Assembly: GCA_032716605.1 (NCBI GenBank)
Contig: CM064502.1
Location: 54,233,932 to 54,297,931 of the forward strand
Length of the DNA stretch: 64,000 bases
Reading direction: 5' to 3'
Origin: Paralithodes platypus
Taxonomy: Eukaryota > Arthropoda > Malacostraca > Decapoda > Lithodidae
In this document: positions 41,720 to 50,969 of the stretch, one piece after another
Position numbering within the stretch: the first letter of the stretch is position 1
Layout of the letters: the number at the start of each line of letters is the position of its first letter
Position numbers and translations under genes: made by a program
The notes under the pieces: model-generated
What the model was told of the DNA's origin: nothing
Databases searched by the model: none
What the model saw: only the letters and a program-made list of their open reading frames with translations

Positions 41720-44250
41720 TCTATGTGAGTGAGGGAGACAAAAGGCAGAAGTGCCTCCCCCAAAGTTGAAAGAGTGACATGGCCAAAATCAAGGGACGTT
41801 CGAGCCAAAATGCCTGGACACACGGAGTTGAAGCAATTTAAGTCATAGGAGAGGGAAAGGCTGATTTTAGAAGAGAGTTCCAGAGCTCAGCGGTTGAATA
41901 GAAGAATAATTGGGAGTATCATTTCACTCTTGAGTTGGAGAGTTGCACAGGGTAGGGGTGGGATTGTGTTGCAAGTCAGGTACTATGTACCCTACGTAGA
42001 GGAGGTGGTATACACTGGGAGAACTCTGAGGAGCACTGATTATTGTAGTAACGATAGAATAGTGAGAGAGATGCAACATTGCGGCGAAGAGAGAGAGGTT
42101 GCAGAGAATTGGTGAGTGGACGGGAGTTGATGATACGAAAGGCTTTCCTTTCTACTTTGTCTAGGAGTACTGTGTGAGAGGATTCTCCCCACACATGTGA
42201 ACAATACTCAATACAAGGACGCACTGTGCCCCTGTACAGAGCAAGAAGCTGAGCAGGGGCAAAGAACCCCTTGAAGCGGTTGAGCACACCCAGCTTCTGG
42301 GAGGCTGCCTTTGCAAGACTGGTAATATGGTCCTTCCAAGTGAGAGCAGAAGAGAAAGAGACACCGAGAATATTGAGAAGATGAAGGATTGATTTTTGTA
42401 TTGTTGAAGAATAAGGGATAGTCCTCTGGGAATTCCCGACGGGTAGTAAGATGGAAAAATTGGGTTTTGGAAGCATTAAAGGCAACAAGGATTTCTCTGT
42501 TCCAATTGGAAATGGTAGTTAGATCAGAAGATAAGTGTTGTATGGCTTCATTATGTTTGATTTGAGGGATTGCTGGCTGGGGTGTTCTAGAAAACTAAAT
42601 GAGTAGTGTAAGGTAGAGTCGTCTGCGTATGAATGGATGGGACTTAAGGTACAGTTGAGAAGATAATTTATGAAAATTAGAAAGATAATAGGAGATAGGA
42701 CAGAGCCCTGAGGAACACCGGAGTTGATATGATGAGGAAGTGAGTGATGGCCGTCCACAACCGCAGCTATGGAACGGCTGGAAAGGAAATTAGAGACAAT
42801 GGAGGGATAGAAACCGAAGGAGGGTAGTTTAGAAATTAAAGATTTGTGCCCGACAGTTTTTTAGTACAACAGGAGGAACACTGTCCGGACCGTACGCCTT
42901 CTTAGTATTAAGCCTAGAGAAGGTAGAAAGTACATCTTTAGAAGAGATTGGGATATTAGGCATAAGTAGAAGGTGGTGAAGGAGGAATATCACTGGAATC
43001 ATCCAAGGTGGAGTTTCTAGCAAAAGTTTGAGCGAAGAGTTCAGCTTTGTCAGAGGAAGAAGTGATGGTTGTGCCATCAGAGTGGAAAAGGGGAGGGAAA
43101 GACCAGGAAGAAAAATTGTTGGAAACGTTTTTGGCTAGATGCCAGAAAGCTTGGGAAGAGCTAGAGTTGGATAATTCAGTGCATTTATTATTGTGAAAGA
43201 GTGTTTGGCAAGTCGAAGAACAGATTTGGCTTGATTCCGGGCAGAAACATAGGAAGAATAGGATTCTTGAGTTTTAAAGCGTCGGTACCGTTTGAATGCT
43301 TCCTCCTTGTTGCGGACAGCAGTAGAACAAGCGTGAGAAAACCAAGATTTGTTTGCATTAGACTGAGAGTAAGAAAATGGAATGTATACTTCCATACCTG
43401 AAAGGATTACCTCGGTAATGCGTTCTACACTCTCTGAGGGTCCCTGGCTACGGAAGCAAAAGTCATTCCTTGGGAAACCAAAGAGCCTGAAGAGCCTCCC
43501 AGCCGGCAGCGCCAAAGTGCCACAAGCGCCGCTGGTTGGGAAGATAGGGTGGCCGTACCGGAGAGATAGGACAGGTGACAGATATTAGTTTATGGTCGGA
43601 GGAACCCAAAGGAGAAAAAAGATTTACAGGAAAAGTAGAAGGGTTAGAGGTTAGAAATAAGTCAAGATTGTTGGGCCGATCTCCGAAGCGATCTGGCCGG
43701 GTGGGTTGCTGGTAACTGCTCTAGGTCGTTTACGATAGAAAAGATGTAGGCTTGCTCACCAGGTTGGTCAGTGGTAACAGAGGAGAGCCATTGGTGGTGG
43801 TGAACATTGAAGTCTCCTAAGATGGAGATTTCTGCGAAAGGAGAGATGGATAGAATGTGTTCCACTTTAGAAGTTAGATAGTCAAAGAATTTTGGATAGT
43901 CAGTAGAATTAGGGGAGAGATAAACTGCGCAGAAATATTTAGTTTGAGAGTGACAAGAAAGCTTTAGCCAGAGAGGTGAGAATTCAAAAGAATCTACTGT
44001 AAGTTGGGAACACGAGAGAAAGCAAGATTGTTGCGTACATATACGCAACATCCACCTTTGGCTCGAAATTGAGGATAGAGATAGTAGGAGGATACAGAGA
44101 AGGGTTTGATGTCAGTAGTCCCAGACAACTGTGTCTTGGTGAGAAAGAGAAGATCAGGGTTGGCAGAGGAGAGGTAGTGTTCCACAGAGTGGAAGTTAAA
44201 GAAAAGGCCACGAATATTACAAACATTTATAGTACCGGTAAGAGTAGAAG
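41720..44250 (-). pseudogene. Decayed antisense LINE ORF2 (endonuclease-RT)
   Basis: A non-LTR retrotransposon in reverse, broken into several frames. Reading down the minus strand: endonuclease start PDLLFLTKTQLSG (44190-43994; Lys where the family usually has catalytic Glu), GDFNVHHHQWL near 43800, linker NKSWFSHACS near 43330, DSVPPVVLKNC near 42870, then at once HKSLISKLPSFGF (42850), GVPQGSVLSP (42715), SYADDSTLH (42630), and a C-terminal region LGVLNRFKGFF ... RRNVASLSLFYRYY (42330-42040). RT motifs between KNC and HKSL, including motif A with its catalytic Asp, are deleted. Same family as the LINE at 45046. Confidence 0.88.
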
Positions 44251-44265
44251 GTGGTGGTCCAGAGC

Positions 44266-44270
<5 letters not shown>

Positions 44271-44320
<50 letters not shown>
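44271..44320. repeat. (CT)n microsatellite
   Basis: About 25 CT units between two LINE remnants. Confidence 0.97.
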
Positions 44321-44322
<2 letters not shown>

Positions 44323-44692
44323 GCGTAGAGCGACGAAGATGATACCATCATTAAGAAATAAATCATATGAAGAAAGACTTAAACGATTGAACCTGTTCTC
44401 ATTAAAAAAGAGGAGGTTGAGGGGTCAGCTTATTGAGTGCTTTCAGATACTAAAAGGTTTCGACAAAGTCGATGTAAATGCACTATTCACATTAAACAAT
44501 ACTAATCAAACTCGCGGAAATGAAATGAAATTAAAAACCAAAAAGGCAAACCTAGATGTCACAAAGAGTTTCTTCACCTACAGTGTGACGACAGAGTGGA
44601 ATAAACTACCAGCGAGAGTGGTGGAGAGCGACACAATAAACGCTTTCAAGGGAAGGCTTGACCTCTATCTGCAGAGGGCTGGGGTGATATGA
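44321..44692 (+). pseudogene. LINE ORF2 C-terminal fragment, CR1/L2-like
   Basis: An uninterrupted frame from QRRATKMIPSL through YEERLKRLNLFSLKKRRLRG and VTTEWNKLP to [11 protein letters not shown] with TGA at 44692. This matches the C-terminal end of the CR1/L2-type ORF2 seen at 25843. It is 5'-truncated just after a (CT)n tract. The intact frame suggests a recent insertion. Confidence 0.8.
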
Positions 44693-44699
44693 AGAAAAA

Positions 44700-44807
44700 A
44701 ACAAAACAAAACAAATTGTGTATGTACTGTATGTACAGTGTATGTACAGTATGTATGTATGTGTATGTGTGTGCACTGTACAGTATGTATATATATGTAT
44801 ATATATA

Positions 44808-44859
<52 letters not shown>

Positions 44860-44872
44860 GTGTATATGTGTA

Positions 44873-44907
<35 letters not shown>
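44700..44907. repeat. (GTAT)n/(AT)n compound tract
   Basis: GTATGTACAGTGT repeats, (AT)n at about 44817-44846 and GTATGTGTATAT repeats. Frames open on both strands are artefacts. Confidence 0.95.
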
Positions 44908-44929
<22 letters not shown>

Positions 44930-45045
44930 CTATATTCCAACTTACTTCCTCTCGGGCATAGGCTGAGAGCCTTAACATTCACCGCTTTACAATGAAGCCC
45001 GTGAAGTCTTGTTCCAGTCTAGGGAGTGAGACATGTGAAGCACGT
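44908..45045 (-). mobile_element. S1 SINE, 3' portion, split by LINE
   Basis: A T-run then TCTATATTCCAACTTAC ... GGGAGTGAGACATGTGAAGCA is the antisense tail half of S1. The other half resumes at 47841. Confidence 0.8.
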
Positions 45046-47763
45046 AGAGTACTGTACAACGAGCTGTTTCAGACCTGTTTCAGACCTAAAGGTGGTGTAT
45101 GTTGCTTCGCAAAATCTGAAATTGCCCTGGAGGAGGTTACTAGTTTCATTTGTCCCTATTTTGATTATTCTATATACAAATTAATTTCTGCTGGTAAATT
45201 TAAATACATATGTTGCATCTACCGTTCCCCAAATACTCCTCCAGAGCAAAGTCTTTTTGATTCTCTGTCCTCACAACTCAGTGTCCTCAACTTAAATGCT
45301 TCTTCTGAAATCACTGTGTTGGGTGATTTTAATGTCCATAATGTTGAATGGCTCACTCATTCAGCCAGGACTGATGATGCTGGTCTTGAATGTGAGCTAT
45401 TTGCAGACTCATTTAATCTCATTCAACTAGTCAACCAACCCACCCGTGTACCAGATAATCCTAATCATAATTCCCACCTACTGGACTTATTTTTAACAAC
45501 CAATTCAGAAAATTATGATGTTACAGTGAGGTCCCCACTTGGATCTTCTGATCACTGTCTGATACAGGCCACCTGTCTATCACCTACCACACCTTCCCAC
45601 TCTGAACCTGTTTTGGTGACTAAATGGCATTACGATAGGGCAGACTGGGAGGGTCTTCAAGGTTTCTTTATTGATATTCCCTGGACCTCTTTCTTTTCTA
45701 ATGATGCACACTCCACCTTGAGCCACATACAAGATTTTGTAAAAATTGGAATGGAAACTTTTATTCCTCATCAAAAGTACAGTAAAAGATCTAATTCACC
45801 TAAATGGTTTGACCATAATTGTGCTAGAGTAACTGAACAAAAAGCAATAGCCTACAATGCATACACAAGATCAAAAACACATGAAGCCTTTAATTACTTT
45901 AGAAACATCAGAAATCATGCCAAAACTGTATTAAACCTAACTAAATCAAACTTTCTCCATAAGCAGGCAAATAAACTTCTAAATAATCCAAATGATAACA
46001 AAATATTTTGGTCTACTCTTAACTCATTCAAATCCAACTTCACTACTGCTTCATCCATTCCACCATTAAAATCTCCGACTGGCAATCTTGTAAGTGACCC
46101 ACGAGGTAAAGCTAACCTTCTTGCAGATATTTTCTCCACCAACTCAACCTTAGATGACATAAATCAAGATGTCCCTGTACTTAATTTTAATTCACCTGAA
46201 ATTCCCTCACTTAAGATCCACACCAGACATGTCAAAACTATTTTGCAGAATCTCTCAGTAGATAAGGCTCCTGGTCCAGATGAAATTCCTCCAATAGTAC
46301 TTAAGAATTGCTCCTTGGTGCTCGCTCCTGTATTGGCAAAAATTTTCCGTCTGTGTACTCATACCTCATGCTTCCCAGTACCCTGGAAAGAAGCAAACAT
46401 CCATCCAGTTCCTAAAAAAGGTGCCTCTTCAGATCCATCAAACTACAGACCAATAGCTATAACTTCCACTCTTGGCAAAGTTTTTGAAATTATATTAAAT
46501 AATCACATAATTAAGCATCTGGAGAATAATAAATTAATCAGTGATAGGCAATATGGTTTTAGACGATGTCGATCAACTGCAGACATTCTTTGCCTTCTTA
46601 CGCATCAAATCAACCAAGCTACAGACCAACATGGTGAAACACATACAATAGCACTGGATATATCAAAGGCATTTGATAGAGTCTGGCATCAATCCTTATT
46701 GTCGAAGATGTCACACTACGGCCTTGCATCATTAGTTCCACTAATTTCTTCTTATCTTCATAACAGAAAAATACGTGTAATGGTAGATGGCCTTTATTCT
46801 CAATTTCACTCAATAAATGCTGGTGTTCCCCAGGGATCAGTTTTGGCCCCAACTCTGTTCCTCATTCATATCAATGATCTCATATCTACCACTCATAATC
46901 CAATACATTCCTACGCAGATGACTCAACACTCCACAGTTCCTTCACATTTACCAATTCTTTCACCCAACCCGATCTTATAAATTCAAAAATAAACACTGC
47001 AATTTCTCTGAACCAGGACCTTTCTAGAATTAATGAATGGGGACAAGAGAATCTAGTTTCCTTTAATGCACAGAAAACCAAGTACATTCAATTTTCTAAC
47101 CGACAGAATCTCACGGACTCCCATATATTTTTTAATGATGTAAATATTCCCACTTCCCCTAGTATTGACATTCTCGGTGTAACATTAACTACTAACTTGA
47201 GCTGGACACATTATGTTAGAAGCATTGCTAAGAATGCCTCTAAAAAACTGGGACTCCTGTACAGAGTTCGAGAATTCTTCACTGACGAGCAGTTGGCCGT
47301 AATATATAAAAGTCATGTGCGCTCTCAGATGGATTACTGTTCACCTCTGTGGGGTGGAAGTGGAGTGGTTGCATTGAGGCAGTTGGACAAAATTCAAAAT
47401 AAAGCTATTAGATTAATCAATAACCCTGCAATCACACAGGACCTTCCTACATTAGCCATACGAAGAAACGTTGCATCCCTTGCATTATTCTACAGATATT
47501 TTCACAGCAATTGTTCCGAGGAACTTGCTTCAATTGTGCCGCCTCTCCACATCTTTCCCCGTAGAACTAGGGCAGCTGAGAGCGCCCATGAATTTACACT
47601 TTCTCCTCCACAATGCAGAACTTCTGCTTATCAGAATTCATTTATCCCCAGAGCTACTACTCTTTGGAATTCACTTCCCTCGAATTGCTTTCCACAAACT
47701 TACAATCAAAAAATATTTAAATCCAGTTGTTACAAACATTTTATGAATGGAGGATGCCTTTAG
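44992..47763 (+). CDS. LINE ORF2: endonuclease (partial) and reverse transcriptase, 923 codons
   Basis: Encodes the retrotransposition enzyme of an APE-type non-LTR retrotransposon, acting in target-primed reverse transcription. The apparent start ATG and about the first 18 codons lie in the antisense SINE, so the true LINE sequence starts near codon 19. The endonuclease is truncated at its N-terminus: GDFNVH is at about residue 111 and SSDH at 186, but the early catalytic Glu segment is missing. Reverse transcriptase motifs are complete: SNYRPIAITS (483), LDISKAFDRVWH (555, catalytic Asp 556), GVPQGSVLAP (611), YADD (641). The C-terminal domain runs LGLLYRVREFF (753) to WNSLP (892). No internal stop or frameshift. 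Motif style suggests the Jockey/CR1 assemblage; clade not resolved. It may still make RT but not a full endonuclease. Confidence 0.9.
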   Translation: MKPVKSCSSLGSETCEARRVLYNELFQTCFRPKGGVCCFAKSEIALEEVTSFICPYFDYSIYKLISAGKFKYICCIYRSPNTPPEQSLFDSLSSQLSVLNLNASSEITVLGDFNVHNVEWLTHSARTDDAGLECELFADSFNLIQLVNQPTRVPDNPNHNSHLLDLFLTTNSENYDVTVRSPLGSSDHCLIQATCLSPTTPSHSEPVLVTKWHYDRADWEGLQGFFIDIPWTSFFSNDAHSTLSHIQDFVKIGMETFIPHQKYSKRSNSPKWFDHNCARVTEQKAIAYNAYTRSKTHEAFNYFRNIRNHAKTVLNLTKSNFLHKQANKLLNNPNDNKIFWSTLNSFKSNFTTASSIPPLKSPTGNLVSDPRGKANLLADIFSTNSTLDDINQDVPVLNFNSPEIPSLKIHTRHVKTILQNLSVDKAPGPDEIPPIVLKNCSLVLAPVLAKIFRLCTHTSCFPVPWKEANIHPVPKKGASSDPSNYRPIAITSTLGKVFEIILNNHIIKHLENNKLISDRQYGFRRCRSTADILCLLTHQINQATDQHGETHTIALDISKAFDRVWHQSLLSKMSHYGLASLVPLISSYLHNRKIRVMVDGLYSQFHSINAGVPQGSVLAPTLFLIHINDLISTTHNPIHSYADDSTLHSSFTFTNSFTQPDLINSKINTAISLNQDLSRINEWGQENLVSFNAQKTKYIQFSNRQNLTDSHIFFNDVNIPTSPSIDILGVTLTTNLSWTHYVRSIAKNASKKLGLLYRVREFFTDEQLAVIYKSHVRSQMDYCSPLWGGSGVVALRQLDKIQNKAIRLINNPAITQDLPTLAIRRNVASLALFYRYFHSNCSEELASIVPPLHIFPRRTRAAESAHEFTLSPPQCRTSAYQNSFIPRATTLWNSLPSNCFPQTYNQKIFKSSCYKHFMNGGCL

Positions 47764-47840
47764 GCACATGGACCTTTTTGTTTTATCTGTGTTTTTCCTT
47801 CCTCCGTTCATTGTCTCTTAAAAAAAAAAAAAAAAAAAAA
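45046..47840 (+). mobile_element. 5'-truncated LINE inserted in a SINE
   Basis: Starts abruptly at CGTAGAGTACTGTAC inside the S1 SINE and ends with a roughly 57-bp 3' UTR and about 21 A residues (47820-47840). SINE sequence continues on the far side. No clear target duplication could be read. It is in the same family as the decayed antisense LINE at 41720-44250. Confidence 0.88.
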
Positions 47841-48234
47841 ACCTGCCATCTTGCCTTCACATGAGCCACGGTGCTCACTCATGGCCCGAAACGACCCCAT
47901 CTCTGAAGCCACCTCGTTCCCGTGCTTCACTGTCTCACCCCCTACACTCGGACTCTCACACTTACACACACACAACGCCACCTGTTGAGCAGATAACTCA
48001 CCAGGCATTGCACCCCTATAGCATATTTTGAATATGGGAATATTCATACAGTGCTATTTAATCAGGGAACAATGAGGGTATTTTATTGACGTTTCGGTGG
48101 GCTTGTGGTAATGCACTGATACTAGGTACAGCACAAATTCCATCCCAATAATATCTTCCCATTGATACATCAGGATTTGAACCCGGGGCCTTTGGATTAC
48201 CAGGCCAGTGGCAAGACCACTCCACCACACCTAT
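47841..48234 (-). mobile_element. S1 SINE, 5' portion, split by LINE
   Basis: Continues the antisense S1 body (CCCCATCTCTGAAGCC ... TGAATATTCCCATATTC region) to the tRNA-like head; on the minus strand GTGGTGGAGTGGTC and GGTTCAAATCC. Confidence 0.82.
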
Positions 48235-48355
48235 ATGTATATATATATATATATAGTTTGTAAGGCCAGACTGCCTAGTAAGGACCTTGAGGTCTGTGTG
48301 GTCTGTGTATCTATGTAGCTCTATGTAGCTCTCGCTGTCTCTCTCTCTGTCTCTC

Positions 48356-48436
<81 letters not shown>

Positions 48437-48760
48437 GGTATTAAGTCTTAAAAACCGGATCCGTCAAGTCTCTGGCCTTTCAGCAAGCGGTGGAATGCCT
48501 CAGCTACTGGGGCTATTTTAACGTTTTGCATATATATTTTGTGTTTCTATTCCATGACATTTTATGATTTCACTTTGCTCCAGAGTTATTTTCATTGTAA
48601 CTCTTGTCTGGTGCATTTTGTATACTATACTCTTTATTTTCAACTGGCGATAAATTGAATTCCTTGGCAGCAAATTTCTCGATACTTCATACAAATTTGA
48701 AACTACTATGTCTGCATCATAATAAGGTCAAGTTTATATATAGGCTATATATATATATAT
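48235..48760. repeat. (CT)n tract and unassigned DNA
   Basis: (AT)n at 48236-48255, (CT)n at about 48339-48433, then ordinary DNA. No gene recognised. Confidence 0.8.
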
Positions 48761-49241
48761 TTTTTTTTTTCTATATTCCAACTACTCCCTCTCGGGCATA
48801 GGCTGATAGCCTTTACACTCTACCGCTGAACACGGTGAGGCCCGTGAGGTCTCGTTCCAGTCTAGGGAGTGAGACATGCGAAGCACCTATTCACGGCTCG
48901 AACCCAACTCCATCTCTGAAGCTGCTTCGCCCCTGCGCTTCACAGTCTCACTCCCCAGGCTCGGACCCTCACTCTCAGAACGCCACCTATTGAGCAATTA
49001 ACTCACTAGGCATTGCCCCCCTGTAGCATATTTTGAATATGGGAATATTCATACAGTGCTATTTAATCAGGGAACAATGAGGGTATTTTGTTTTGGCATT
49101 TCGGTGTGCTGTGATAATGCACCGAAACTAGGTACAGCACAAATTTCATCCCAATAATATCTTCCCATTGACATATTGGGATTCGAACCCGGGTCCATTG
49201 GATTACCAGTCCAGTGGCAAGACCACTCTGCCACACCTCCC
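48761..49241 (-). mobile_element. S1 SINE, full length, antisense
   Basis: A T-run (poly-A tail of the minus strand), CTATATTCCAACTACTCCC, a full body, then GATTCGAACCCGGGTCC (B box complement) and CCACTCTGCCACACC (A-box side). The most complete S1 copy in the window, about 480 bp. Confidence 0.88.
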
Positions 49242-49740
49242 CCTATATCACTTAATAATCTTCAAAATAACTTGGAAATCTTGATGGGAACTTTGCAATT
49301 TACTGTCAGTTGAACAGAAACAGAGTATAGCTCCCGCCAGGAAATTTCGTTTGTTTATTATCAGTGAATAAAAATGTCATAATAGTTAGCTAAAGAATCG
49401 GTATATTTGAATATCACTATGGCTTATATAATCATAAATATGTGCTATGCAAACCAAATACATGATTGAAAGTCAATCATGTATACTATATACTGTATAA
49501 TTGACTAGGAGTGATTGATATTTAGAACGAAAATAAATAAATATATATATATATATATAAAGTATAAAGTATAATTTGCGGTTAGAGTGATTATGTAGGA
49601 AGATAATTTGCGGTTAGAGTGATTATTGCGGTTAGAGTGAATTTGCGGTTAGAGTGATTATTGCGGTTAGAGTGATTATGTAGGAAGATAATTTCGGGAC
49701 CGACAGAATGTCCGAAAACGGTTTGCAATTGTGTAATTTT
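49242..49740. repeat. Unassigned DNA with a TTGCGGTTAGAGTGA tandem repeat
   Basis: TTGCGGTTAGAGTGA occurs five times at about 49572-49680, with TATGTAGGAAGATAAT between some copies. 49242-49570 shows no gene. Confidence 0.7.
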
Positions 49741-49945
49741 GGCTTACTCCGGAATCACACGAGCGCCGTTTCCCCAACACTGGTCTGGCAGCTTCTGAGG
49801 TCAACATTTTAAATATTTCGGTTACCTTAATTCATCCACCATCAGGCTAGTTTCCGATACCAGTGCATAATATTCCAGAGGTGTTGCCAGAAACATTTTG
49901 ATTATCGAATGTTGACTAAAAAAGCTCTCGTGTGATATCAGCTTA
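49741..49945. mobile_element. Family G element, diverged copy
   Basis: GGAATCACACGAGCGCC at the left and GCTCTCGTGTGATATCAGC at the right. The interior GGTCTGGCAGCTTCTGAGGT matches the 21115 copy in reverse. Confidence 0.65.
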
Positions 49946-49999
49946 AGGAAATAGTGGCTGGATTATTGGTCTATTAATTAATTTATTCATATATCTTTT

Positions 50000-50325
50000 A
50001 GTTTCCTCGCTAGACCTCCATCAAGCTCAGAAAAACACTCCCTACTGTAGACCCCCCTTCAAGATAAATTTGTAAATTTTTCGGTAGAAAAATGTTCCGG
50101 CCTAAGGCCGGTTCCCCTTAAAATTACAGGCTCGCTATCGCTCGCCAGGAAAAAATCGACACCTAAATGGCACGAAAGGTCTTAAAATTGACAATGAAAT
50201 TGGGGCGAAAGGTGTTAAAATCGCCAAGCTATTGGGCCGAACGTCTTAAAATCTGAGAACGAATGGGACTAAACACGAGGGAGAAGGGGGCCCAAAAAAA
50301 CCCGCCCATTCCCCTCCCCCCCCCC
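50000..50325 (+). mobile_element. DH-A2 element
   Basis: TTTAGTTTCCTCGCTAGACC at the left, GCCCATTCCCCTCCCC at the right without TTAA. The core is complete with hairpin 2 CCGGCC-TAA-GGCCGG. Confidence 0.83.
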
Positions 50326-50423
50326 ACAAACTGATGACGGGGCTGTTTTTGAAGCCTGTCACACCCCCTGCAGTGCCGTCCATTCATTCCTACTTTACAA
50401 TGCTTGGAAGGATTACTATACCT

Positions 50424-50428
<5 letters not shown>

Positions 50429-50462
<34 letters not shown>

Positions 50463-50925
50463 GCACTTGGGTGGTTGTGGTGGCCCAAAGTGCTTATAGG
50501 GGGGGGGGGGTCCACCGGCTTTTTTGTTTTATCTTCCTCTCCTTTTCTCTCTTTCCCTGGCTTGTATCCATTCGGCCCCATTCAGCCAACTGTTTTAAGA
50601 CGTTTATCCCCATCCAGGCGTCGATTTTTTCCTGGCGAGCGATAGCGAGCCAGCATTGTATGGAGAAATCCGGCTTTGCCGGATTTTTTTTCTATCGAAA
50701 AATGTACAAATTGAGCTTGCTGTCAAAATACAAATATATATATATGCTGGTTCGCTACCGCTCGCCAGGAAAATATTGACACCTGGATGGGGGTAAACGT
50801 CTTAAAACAGTAGGCTGAATGGGGCCGAATGGATACAAGCCAAAGAGAGAGGGAGAGAATAACCTGTTGTGAGGAGAGGAAGCGCTTGGGTGGTTGTGGT
50901 GGCCAAAGTATTTAAGGGGGGGCCC
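50429..50925 (+). repeat. Tandem duplication of flank plus DH-B start
   Basis: AGAGGAAGCACTTGGGTGG ... GTGGTGGCCCAAAGTGCTTA (50453-50497) recurs with few changes at 50873-50913, about 420 bp apart, each time followed by a G run as in a DH-B start. The second DH-B is reduced to its first bases. A (GA)n run lies at 50429-50459. Confidence 0.65.
50497..50858 (+). mobile_element. DH-B element, right end missing
   Basis: TTATAGGGGGG start (TTAA changed), a full left arm and core (hairpin 2 TCCGGC-TTT-GCCGGA). The right arm stops at GAGAGGGAGAGAA. Confidence 0.85.
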
Positions 50926-50969
50926 ATTATATTCCATTAGTTACGGCTGAGAGATTGTTGTTGTTGGTG

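Noticed and set aside
44069..44320. N-terminal extension of the LINE C-terminal frame into the antisense LINE
   Set aside because: The frame crosses from antisense LINE through (CT)n into a different LINE; only 44321-44692 shows protein similarity by motif.
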